55,949 nt of DNA, taken from NCBI GenBank assembly GCA_036259875.1, contig DATAAZ010000059.1, forward strand, positions 1-55,949, written 5' to 3'. Made by a program: the position numbers and the translations under genes. The notes under the pieces were generated by a model. That model saw only the letters and a list, made by a program, of their open reading frames with translations. It was not told the origin of the DNA and made no database searches. Below, in pieces: positions 41,421 through 48,457 of this stretch. This DNA is from DATAAZ01 sp036259875 (GTDB lineage: Bacteria > Actinomycetota > Thermoleophilia > Gaiellales > Gaiellaceae). The first letter of the stretch is position 1. Each line of letters opens with the position of its first letter.

Positions 41421-42638
41421 CTACGGCAGCCGTGCATCCGCCTCCTCCGCGAGCTCGCCCGCGGCGACGCAGACGCCGCCTCGCGCGCGCACGGCGTCCA
41501 CGAGGCGGAAGTACAGCGCGCCCCAACCAGGGAAAGCACGATCGTTGAACCATTCGCCGTGCCAGAGGACGGCGAACCCACCGCCGAGCTGGGCGGCGCG
41601 GTCCACGAGGCCGACGAGATGCCGTTCGGCGTCACGCGCGGACACGCCGAGGTAGCGGGCCTCCCCGAGCGTGACGTCCATCGCGGCGAGCGGAATCTCG
41701 ACGAGGCGGAGCGGGCGGTCGCGGTCGAGATCCCACGGGCGGAACGGGTGCATGATCCCGGCCCGGAAACCGAGCGCGTCGGCGAAGCCGAGCGAGGTGT
41801 CGTATCCGAATCCCGCCCGCTCGAGCGCGGCAAGGTTCCGGATCGGGTCGGCGCGAAGATAATGGAAGCGCTGGCCGCGAACCGGCCCCGCGAGCGCCTC
41901 GAGCGCGCGCTTCTCGGCCGCGAGGCGCTCTTCGTCCTCAGCCGCCGTGTAGCTCGCGTGCAGACCGACCTCCGCGCCGCCGCTGAGGAGCGTCGAGACG
42001 AGGCGCGGCCGGAGGTGCTCGTAGGCCTCCGGGGCAGGGCCGTCCGCGCGGTGAGCGTGCCCCGCCATCACGAAGAACGTCGAGCGCACCCCGCGAGCCG
42101 CTTCGTCGCGCATGATCCGCTCGAACGTCCAGTTGGGGTCGGTTCCCCGGAGCTTGTGCACGGGCATCGTCGCAAGCGCGCGCGTCTCCGTGAGCGCGGT
42201 CGCGAGGCGCCCCGCCGCGACGGCCGCCTTGATGCGTGCGGCTCCGCCGCGGATACCGACGCGCGTCCAGCGCCACGGGACGTCCACGTCGTGCGTAAGC
42301 GCGACGGCAAACCGGCCGCCGCCCCAGCGCGGCGGCGCGATGCCGAGGCGGGAACGAAGGCGGTCGAGCGGCGGGTCGAGCGGGTCGAGCGACGAGGCAT
42401 GCGCCGGGAAGCGACCGTGACGGTCGCGCGCGGACGGCGCGCCTGGGCGGTCACGCTCCTCCAGGCGCGCGAGGTGGAAGAACGCCTCCGCGACGTCGTC
42501 ACGCTCCGGCCGCTCACCACGGTCGATGCGCTCCCAGGCCTCAGGGCGGTACGGGACATCGTCGCCGAAGCCGACGTCGGTCGCGCCGATCGTGTCCAGA
42601 ACCCAGCGGGCGCGCCGCTCGACCGACGAGGGGATCAG
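41421..42638 (-). CDS. Polysaccharide deacetylase-family protein, CTG start
   Basis: A 405-residue protein with an N-terminal domain of about 115 residues and a NodB-like deacetylase core. The core has T-H-D-V-D-V-P (metal Asp-Asp), S-T-F-F-V-M-A-G, G-L-H-A-S-Y, and the C-terminal V-L-W-H-G-E-W-F with the late His. This layout resembles deacetylases of exopolysaccharide loci. No signal peptide is seen, so a cytosolic or lipid-linked substrate is possible. The start is CTG 42638, in a CTGA overlap with the upstream gene; no standard start occurs before conserved sequence. Confidence 0.85.
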   Translation of the reverse strand: MIPSSVERRARWVLDTIGATDVGFGDDVPYRPEAWERIDRGERPERDDVAEAFFHLARLEERDRPGAPSARDRHGRFPAHASSLDPLDPPLDRLRSRLGIAPPRWGGGRFAVALTHDVDVPWRWTRVGIRGGAARIKAAVAAGRLATALTETRALATMPVHKLRGTDPNWTFERIMRDEAARGVRSTFFVMAGHAHRADGPAPEAYEHLRPRLVSTLLSGGAEVGLHASYTAAEDEERLAAEKRALEALAGPVRGQRFHYLRADPIRNLAALERAGFGYDTSLGFADALGFRAGIMHPFRPWDLDRDRPLRLVEIPLAAMDVTLGEARYLGVSARDAERHLVGLVDRAAQLGGGFAVLWHGEWFNDRAFPGWGALYFRLVDAVRARGGVCVAAGELAEEADARLP

Positions 42639-43168
42639 CGGCGGCGACCTCGTGCGCGGCGACCGGCGCCGGCGATCGCCGGGCCCGGATCGAAACGGCC
42701 GAGCAAGGACCCGGTCCGCCGCCCGTCGACCGGTGCGCTCCGCACGTCCGCGCCGAGAAGTGCCCAGTACTCGACCCGGAGCGCCTCCGCCCGCGCGGCC
42801 TCGGCGAGCTGGGCGTCCCCCGACGAGGCGACGAGGAAGCGGCCGGGGGCCCGCTCGGCGGCGGCCAGAAAGCCCTCGGCGTACTCGCCGCCCACGGGGA
42901 AGACGGGAGACGGGCGCCCGAATCGCTCGCTCAAGGCACGCACGAACGCGAGAAACGGCTCGCGGCTGCGGACGGGATCCGGCCCGAGGGCCGGGAACGC
43001 GAACCGCGACCGGAAGCCGATCGCGTCCCGCCGGTGGTCGAGCGCGACGACGGGCGCGCCGGCGCGCGCGAGCGAGCGGATCGCCGCCAGCCCCGCCGGG
43101 GACGCGACGCCGCCGACGACCGCGGCCGGCATGGGCCTCGCCCTCAGGAAGCGGGCAAGCGCGTCCAC
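42635..43168 (-). CDS. Stand-alone pre-ATP-grasp domain protein
   Basis: The 177-residue product looks like the N-terminal Rossmann-like (pre-ATP-grasp) domain of carboxylate-amine ligases: V-V-G-G-V-A-S-P-A-G-L-A-A-I-R-S-L, V-V-A-L-D-H-R-R and F-P-A-L-G-P-D-P, then F-P-V-G-G-E-Y-A. It ends after about 50 further residues with an Arg-rich tail; the catalytic ATP-grasp domain is absent. It is not an obvious broken gene, because its stop is in an intact CTGA overlap with the deacetylase and its GTG follows a near-consensus -10 box. It may bind a substrate or partner for a ligase such as the one at 53743. Confidence 0.65.
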   Translation of the reverse strand: MDALARFLRARPMPAAVVGGVASPAGLAAIRSLARAGAPVVALDHRRDAIGFRSRFAFPALGPDPVRSREPFLAFVRALSERFGRPSPVFPVGGEYAEGFLAAAERAPGRFLVASSGDAQLAEAARAEALRVEYWALLGADVRSAPVDGRRTGSLLGRFDPGPAIAGAGRRARGRRR

Positions 43169-43174
43169 GCCTCG

Positions 43175-43180
43175 ATTCTA
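43175..43180 (-). promoter_or_regulatory. Putative -10 box (TAGAAT) of a leaderless operon
   Basis: TAGAAT is followed by 6 nt and GTG 43168. It would drive the four-gene run down to the methyltransferase. Confidence 0.6.
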
Positions 43181-43204
43181 GGAGGGGCGTCGCGCGAGCC
43201 CGGT

Positions 43205-44275
43205 TCACAAACGGCCCGTCAACCCGCCCGCGGCCGCACGACGGCCCGGCCGCAGGCTCCGCCAGAGGATCACGAGGCCGCCGGGAAGCGACGTCGCGAC
43301 CGTAACGGCGTAGAAGAGAAACCCGACCGCGAAGGCGGCGTCGGCGTCGACGCCGAACCGTCCCAGGAACGCGACGAAGAACGCCTCGCGGACGCCCAGC
43401 CCGTTGATCGTGAAGGGGACGAGCATGATCACGAAGAGGAGCGGGCCGAGGATCACGTAGACGAGCAGCGAGACGTCGAGGCCGACTGCTTCGCCGCAGA
43501 GCCAGATCGCGACGATGCGGGCGAGCTGCGTTCCCAGCGTGAGGGCGATCGTCGCGAGGAGGACGCCGCCGTGCTCGCGGTATCCGTGCAGCGCGGCATG
43601 GACGCGGTCGAGCGGCCGGTCGAGACGAATCCGCCGCGCGAGCGGGAAGACCCGCGCCGCGAGAAGCGTCCGCGTCCGGCGGGAGAAGAAGAAGACGCCG
43701 AGGACGGCGACCGTCGCGAGCCCCGCGAGCTCGAGCCAGACGAGGAGCTCGACGTCCTCATAGCGCCCCACGGCGATCGCGAGCCCGACGGCGACGAGCA
43801 TGAGCGTCCCCGTTGCTCCGATCGCGCGCTCCATCACGACGGCGCCGGCCGCCTCCGCCTTCGCGCCGGGACGCCGCCGCGCGTGCTCGACGATGCGCAC
43901 CGCGTCCCCGCCGAGCGCCGTCGGGAGCACCTGACCGGCGGCATAGCCGACGAAGTAGAGCTGCGTCAGCCAGCCGAGCGGCTCGTGGATCCCCTTCGAG
44001 GCGAGGAGGAGCTGCCACCGCCACGCCATCAGCCAGGTCGTGGCGACGAAGATCGCGAGCGCCGCCGCGAGGTAGCCACCCTCGCTCGATCGGACGAACT
44101 CGACCGTCCGCGAGAGGTCGATCTGGACGAGCAGGAATGCGAGCAGGCCACCGCTGACCACGAGCTGCGCCGCGACCCGGATCGCGCGCCGGACGCGCGG
44201 GCGACGAAGTGGCGAGCTTGCGACGGGCGGCCTCGGCGGCCTCGGGCCGGCCGCGGCCGCGTCCGTCTCGTCCAT
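43205..44275 (-). CDS. LPG-synthase-type TM protein (UPF0104)
   Basis: A 356-residue membrane protein with about 8 helices of the lysylphosphatidylglycerol synthase TM family. L-P-T-A-L-G-G-D-A-V-R near residue 125 and P-F-T-I-N-G-L-G-V-R-E near residue 295 are the family's conserved patches. There is no aminoacyltransferase domain. Related proteins may flip or transfer lipid-linked groups. ATG 44275 follows TAGCCT by 8 nt, whereas the longer frame starts inside the promoter. The stop lies 24 nt before the -10 box of the pre-ATP-grasp gene. Confidence 0.83.
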   Translation of the reverse strand: MDETDAAAAGPRPPRPPVASSPLRRPRVRRAIRVAAQLVVSGGLLAFLLVQIDLSRTVEFVRSSEGGYLAAALAIFVATTWLMAWRWQLLLASKGIHEPLGWLTQLYFVGYAAGQVLPTALGGDAVRIVEHARRRPGAKAEAAGAVVMERAIGATGTLMLVAVGLAIAVGRYEDVELLVWLELAGLATVAVLGVFFFSRRTRTLLAARVFPLARRIRLDRPLDRVHAALHGYREHGGVLLATIALTLGTQLARIVAIWLCGEAVGLDVSLLVYVILGPLLFVIMLVPFTINGLGVREAFFVAFLGRFGVDADAAFAVGFLFYAVTVATSLPGGLVILWRSLRPGRRAAAGGLTGRL

Positions 44276-44283
44276 GGCGCCTG

Positions 44284-44289
44284 AGGCTA
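44284..44289 (-). promoter_or_regulatory. Putative -10 box (TAGCCT), leaderless TM gene
   Basis: TAGCCT ends 8 nt before ATG 44275 on the minus strand; the same hexamer precedes hemE. Confidence 0.5.
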
Positions 44290-44417
44290 GCAACGCCCCC
44301 GGCGGCTCGTTCGGAGTCCCGACGCGGCGTGCCGCGAAAAGACGCGCAAGGGTGAACGCGGATCACATGGGCGTAACTCTCGACACGAACCGTGCCCGCA
44401 CGACACCGAGACCGGGG

Positions 44418-44589
44418 TACGCTCGACGCGGGGAGCCGCTAACCGGGGGTCCCCGGGGGCACATTGCGGAAGCCTGGGACGGGCGGTCGCGCGGCCGGAG
44501 GCGTGGGCGCGCGCTTGTGCCTTCGGACGCCGCCTGCGAGACTGCCCGCGGAGTTGCCGGCGCCGGGCGCTCCGAGACCGGGGGAAGGA
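44418..44589 (+). promoter_or_regulatory. Promoter and long structured leader of the eIF2B-like gene
   Basis: TACGCT (44418-44423) is followed by about 160 nt before the coding start, by far the longest apparent leader here. It is rich in self-complementary GC blocks (for example GGGGGTCCCCGGGGG near 44445-44460 and GGGCGCGCG/TTCGGACGCC). I see no match to known riboswitch cores, RNase P, SRP or tmRNA. GGGGGAAGGA forms the ribosome binding site. The 44290-44417 stretch shows no gene. Confidence 0.3.
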
Positions 44590-45495
44590 ATGGACGCAGA
44601 GTTCGCAGAGCGCGTCAACCTGATCGCCGAGGACCGCTCGCACGGCGCCGGTTGGCTTGCCCGCCAGGCAGTGGAGGCGCTCGCGGCGGCGGTCGAGCGC
44701 GGTCACGATCCCGTCGAGGCCGCACGCGCGCTCGCCGACGCGCGGCCGTCGATCGGCGCGGTCGCGGGCGCCGTGGGGCGCGTCCTCGCGGCCGGGCGAA
44801 CGCCCGAGCAGCTGCTCGGACAGTGTCGCGCGCTGATCGAGCGACGCGACCGCGCCGCGCACTCGATCGCCGCGCTGCTTCGTCCCGACCTCGAGGGCGT
44901 GGTCATGACGCACTCCGCGTCGGCAACGGTGCGCGAGGCGCTCGTCCACGGCCGCCCCGCCCGCGTGATCTGCACGGTCACCGAGCCGCACGAGGAAGGG
45001 CGGCCCTTCGCCGACGACCTCGCCGCCGAGGGCCTGACCGTCGAGCTCGTGGCCGACTCGGACGCCGGCCACGCGGTCACGACCGTCGACGTCCTGCTGT
45101 TCGGCGCCGACACCGTCTTCCGCGACGGGTCGCTCGTCAACAAGGCGGGAACGAACGAGCTCGCAAAGGCCGCGAACGAGGCCGGCGTGCCGGTCGTCGT
45201 CGCGTGTGAGACGTTCAAGCTCGCGCCGTTCGACGCGCCCGGCGACGCGAGCTCCGAGTGGGGCGACGTCCCGGCCGACGAGGAGCCGTTCGACCTGACG
45301 CCCGCCGAGCGCGTCGACCGCTACGTGACCGACGAAGGGATCTTCGCGCCGGACGAGATCGCGGCGCTGATCGATCGGACGCCGTTCCTCCGCGAAGGCT
45401 GGGACCTGCTCCGCGCCGAGCGCTCCCTCGGGGACGGGGGCGACCGCGGCGCGGCGGGCGACCGCTACCGACGGCGCTTCGGCGCGAGCCCGTAG
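44590..45495 (+). CDS. eIF2B-alpha/beta/delta-like isomerase family protein
   Basis: The 301-residue product belongs to the eIF-2B/MtnA/ribose-1,5-bisphosphate isomerase superfamily. An N-terminal helical region is followed by V-V-M-T-H-S-A-S-A-T-V, G-A-D-T-V-F-R-D-G-S and N-K-A-G-T-N-E-L-A, the phosphate-sugar binding loops, and A-C-E-T-F-K-L. In bacteria it is most likely a sugar-phosphate isomerase and not a translation factor; its substrate is unknown. ATG 44590 follows GGGGAAGGA; the frame upstream is open but is leader sequence. Its end overlaps the convergent propeller gene by 31 nt. Confidence 0.82.
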   Translation: MDAEFAERVNLIAEDRSHGAGWLARQAVEALAAAVERGHDPVEAARALADARPSIGAVAGAVGRVLAAGRTPEQLLGQCRALIERRDRAAHSIAALLRPDLEGVVMTHSASATVREALVHGRPARVICTVTEPHEEGRPFADDLAAEGLTVELVADSDAGHAVTTVDVLLFGADTVFRDGSLVNKAGTNELAKAANEAGVPVVVACETFKLAPFDAPGDASSEWGDVPADEEPFDLTPAERVDRYVTDEGIFAPDEIAALIDRTPFLREGWDLLRAERSLGDGGDRGAAGDRYRRRFGASP

Positions 45496-46781
45496 ACCCG
45501 CGTCGAGCCGGTCAGGTAGACCCGCTCGGCGTCGGCCACGATCGGCGAGTACTGCCCGACCCGTGGGCGTCTCCAGACGGGACGTCCCGTCCGGGCGTCG
45601 AGCGCGTACGTTCCCCTTCTTCCCGCCTTGATGTAGCGCTGCGCGCGCGACGTCGCGAGCCCCGCGGAGGTCGTCGAGAAGTAGACGAGCCCGGCCATCA
45701 CGGTCGGGGCGCCGTGAATTGCTCCGGGCGCTTCCCAGCTCCAGACGGGGTCGCCGGTCGCCGCGTCGTAGGCCGAGAAGCGCCCGTCGTACGTCCCCAC
45801 GTAGACGCGGTTCCGCCAGACCGCGGCCGCCGTATAGATGTACGTCCCCGCGGGCCGCGCCCAAAGGAGACGCCCCGACTTCGCTCCGAACGCGTACAGC
45901 GTCCCGTCCGCGTTCCCGATGTAGACCCGCCCGTACGCAACGGCCGGCGTTGCGTAGAAGTACTCGCGCCGGCCGAAGCGCGAGAACGAACTCGCGCGCC
46001 ACTTGAGCGCGCCGGTCCACGCGTTGAGCGCGTAGACATGACCCTCGTTCGCGCCGATGAAGATCGTCCCCTCGGCGTAGGCCGCCGAGCTGTTGATCTC
46101 CTCGCCCGTGTCGTACTGCCAGCGAACCTTGCCGGTGCGGATGTCGAGCGCGTAGATCCTGTGGTTCCACGAGCCGACGTAGAGGAAGTTGCCGACGACA
46201 AGCGGGGACGACTCGACGACGTTGGTGTCGAACCGCCATTTGACGCGGCCCGTCTTCGCGTCCATTGCGATCACGAACCCGGGCTGCGATGGCCGGTTGT
46301 CGCGCTCGCAGGGGTTCGGGTTCATGACCGTCTGGTAGACGACCCCGTTCGCGACGGTCGGGCCCGCCGCGATGCAGCTGTCGAAGTCCTTGCGCCAGAG
46401 GACGCGTCCACGTTTCGCCGCGATCGCGAGGAAGTCGCCGTGCTGGTTCGCGACGAAGACGCGGCCGTCGGCCACGGCGGGCGGGAACTCGATGTACTCG
46501 CCCGTCTCGACCGTCCAGAGCGTTCGGAAGGGCGGCCGGTGCGTGAAGTCGGCCGCTGCATGCGTCCGGGCGAGGTCGAAGCCGTACGTCGGCCACGGAA
46601 TCTCCTCGACGACGCGTTTCGGACGGGTCTCCTCGGCAGGCTCGGCGGTCGTCACGAACTCGACGGTCGGCGAGCCGCGGACGACCTTCTCCTCAGTCTG
46701 CTCGCGGTACCAGAGAGCAAGCGTGGTGCCGGCCGCTGCAAGGGCGACCAGGACGACTGCGATGAGGATTCGCTTCTTCAC
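45465..46781 (-). CDS. PQQ-like (PQQ_2) beta-propeller protein with N-terminal anchor
   Basis: The 438-residue product has an uncleaved-looking N-terminal helix (about 4-24) and then a propeller of about seven to eight repeats of the V-Y-x-L-x-x-x-T-G-x-x-x-W kind (L-D-I-R-T-G-K-V-R-W, L-N-A-W-T-G-A-L-K-W, Y-D-A-A-T-G-D-P-V-W). It should sit outside the membrane. The repeats match PQQ_2 and BamB-like propellers, and cofactor binding is not implied. GTG 46781 starts K-K-R-I-L-I. Confidence 0.83.
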   Translation of the reverse strand: MKKRILIAVVLVALAAAGTTLALWYREQTEEKVVRGSPTVEFVTTAEPAEETRPKRVVEEIPWPTYGFDLARTHAAADFTHRPPFRTLWTVETGEYIEFPPAVADGRVFVANQHGDFLAIAAKRGRVLWRKDFDSCIAAGPTVANGVVYQTVMNPNPCERDNRPSQPGFVIAMDAKTGRVKWRFDTNVVESSPLVVGNFLYVGSWNHRIYALDIRTGKVRWQYDTGEEINSSAAYAEGTIFIGANEGHVYALNAWTGALKWRASSFSRFGRREYFYATPAVAYGRVYIGNADGTLYAFGAKSGRLLWARPAGTYIYTAAAVWRNRVYVGTYDGRFSAYDAATGDPVWSWEAPGAIHGAPTVMAGLVYFSTTSAGLATSRAQRYIKAGRRGTYALDARTGRPVWRRPRVGQYSPIVADAERVYLTGSTRVYGLAPKRRR

Positions 46782-46853
46782 GCGGCGGCGCTGGCTAGCT
46801 GAGCGTTGATCACGGTACGGCGCTTGTCGGCTGTTCGGCGGCCGCCGTGGCGG

Positions 46854-46859
46854 TACGTT
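46854..46859 (+). promoter_or_regulatory. Putative -10 box (TACGTT) ahead of a short upstream ORF
   Basis: TACGTT ends 9 nt before GTG 46869, which begins a 31-codon ORF that ends at the O-antigen ligase start. Confidence 0.4.
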
Positions 46860-46868
46860 ACCGAGGTC

Positions 46869-46964
46869 GTGCGCGCACCCGCGCCCGTTCCTTCGAGCGC
46901 GCGGACGACCGCGTCCGCCGGTCTCGCGAGAGGGATCACTCCCTCGCTCGCGCAGCGCGCGTAA
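46869..46964 (+). CDS. 31-aa leaderless upstream ORF
   Basis: From GTG 46869 a 31-codon frame reads V-R-A-P-A-P-V-P-S-S and ends with TAA that overlaps the next ATG as TAATG. It resembles a leader peptide that would deliver ribosomes to the ligase-like gene, which has no good ribosome binding site. It could also be chance sequence, with the true protein starting at GTG 46847 in the ligase frame. Confidence 0.35.
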   Translation: MRAPAPVPSSARTTASAGLARGITPSLAQRA

Positions 46965-48457
46965 TGGCCGAGGCCGGCGCGCTCGTCGGGGCTCTTGGCG
47001 CGTTCCTCGCGATCTTCGGGCGCTCCCGCCCGGCGGTCGTCACGGGAATCGCGGCGCTCGGCGCCGCGGAGCTCGTGCTCGCCCGCGAGCTCGTCCCGTC
47101 CACGAGCAGCCTGGCGCTCGCGGCGCTCGGAGTCGCCGGCGCGCTCGCGATCGCCGCGCTCGCCGCGCTCTTCGTTCGCTTTCCGGGCGTCGTCCCGGCC
47201 GTAGTCGTAGGGGTCGCGCCATTTCGGCTGCCGTTCGAGGTGAGCGCGGAGAACCGCTTCCTCGTCGGGCTCGGGGAGGCGGGCGCCCTCGGCCGCCTGG
47301 TCCCGCTCTACGTCGTCCTCGCTGCGACTGCCGTCGCGCTCGTCTGGCGGGCGATCCGGGGCGACCCGCTTCCGGTGCTCCCCTGGGCGCTGACGCTCCC
47401 GGCGGCGCTCCTCGTCGCGCTCATGACGGCCTCGCTCGTTTGGGCCTACGACCCGGTCGCCGCAGAGGATCGCCTCGCGTTCTTCGTCGTTCCCTTCGCC
47501 GTTCTCCTCGCCGTCGTCTCCCGCGCCCCGTTCCGGCCCTGGCTCCCCCGCGTCCTCGCGGTCGAGGCGGTCGCGCTCGCATGCCTTTTCGCCGCCGTCG
47601 GGCTCGGCGAGGCCTGGGCGCGCGAGCTCCTCTTCTACGACCCGAAGGTCGCTGTCGCGAACGAGTACACGAGCTACTTCCGGGTTACGTCGCTCTTCTC
47701 CGACCCGTCGATCTACGGACGTCACGTCGTCGCTGCGATCGCCGTCCTCGTCGTCGCCCTCTGGCTGGCGCGAATCTCGTTCGCGCTCGGCGCTCTCCTC
47801 GTCGCGTTCCTCTGGGCGGGGCTCTACTTCTCGTACTCCCAGTCGAGCATGCTCGCGCTCGCCGCCGCGACCGTCGTCGTCACGTTCCTCGTCGCCGACG
47901 CCCGCGTTCGCCGCTGGCTTGCCGGCGCCGCCGTCGCCCTGGCGCTCGTCGGCGCCGTCACGTTCGCGACCCTGTTGCGGGACGAGCCGGCCGAGCGCGT
48001 GACGAGCGGCCGCTCCACGCTCGTCGAGGACACGTGGACGGTGTTCTCGAACCACCCGCTCGCCGGCGTCGGCGTCGCCTCGCAGCCGGCGGCCAGCCGA
48101 GACGAGGCGGCAGGCGCGCGCCGGGAGCGCCGCAACGTCTCGCACACCGCGCCGCTCACGATCGCGGCGGAGCTCGGCGCGCTCGGGGTCGTTCTCTACG
48201 TCGCCTTCCTGGCCGGCGTCGTGCGCGTGCTCTGGGCAGTCCGAGCGCGCGACGAGGCGCTCGGGCTCGCGCTGCTCGCGGTTGCCGTCGTCCTCTTCGT
48301 CCACTCTCTCGTCTACGGCGTGTTCTTCGACGACCCCGTCCTCTGGGCAACGCTCGGCATCGCGTGCGCGGCTGCGGTAGCGCGCGCGCCCGTTCGCGCG
48401 GTCGAGCCGCTGCGGGCGGAGTCCCGCCGCTCGGAACCGGCCCCGGCCGCTCGCTAG
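46964..48457 (+). CDS. O-antigen ligase/polymerase (Wzy-like) membrane protein
   Basis: A 497-residue membrane protein with about 12 hydrophobic segments and one large outside loop near residues 330-395. That loop contains the Wzy_C-type core: V-E-D-T-W-T-V-F-S-N-H-P-L-A-G-V-G. The motif and topology fit O-antigen ligases and polymerases. ATG 46964 overlaps the uORF stop; GTG 46847 would add 39 Arg-rich residues. It is coupled to the next gene by TAGTG. Confidence 0.83.
   Translation: MAEAGALVGALGAFLAIFGRSRPAVVTGIAALGAAELVLARELVPSTSSLALAALGVAGALAIAALAALFVRFPGVVPAVVVGVAPFRLPFEVSAENRFLVGLGEAGALGRLVPLYVVLAATAVALVWRAIRGDPLPVLPWALTLPAALLVALMTASLVWAYDPVAAEDRLAFFVVPFAVLLAVVSRAPFRPWLPRVLAVEAVALACLFAAVGLGEAWARELLFYDPKVAVANEYTSYFRVTSLFSDPSIYGRHVVAAIAVLVVALWLARISFALGALLVAFLWAGLYFSYSQSSMLALAAATVVVTFLVADARVRRWLAGAAVALALVGAVTFATLLRDEPAERVTSGRSTLVEDTWTVFSNHPLAGVGVASQPAASRDEAAGARRERRNVSHTAPLTIAAELGALGVVLYVAFLAGVVRVLWAVRARDEALGLALLAVAVVLFVHSLVYGVFFDDPVLWATLGIACAAAVARAPVRAVEPLRAESRRSEPAPAAR

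Noticed and set aside
40734..43181. 815-codon plus-strand frame over the deacetylase region
   Set aside because: Low-complexity Arg/Glu sequence opposite clear minus-strand families; an effect of GC-rich third positions.
44418..44589. RNase P, SRP or tmRNA gene in the long leader
   Set aside because: None of the conserved cores of these RNAs can be found.
44590..45495. Translation initiation factor role for the eIF2B-like protein
   Set aside because: Bacteria lack the eIF2 cycle; the loops fit sugar-phosphate isomerases of the same superfamily.
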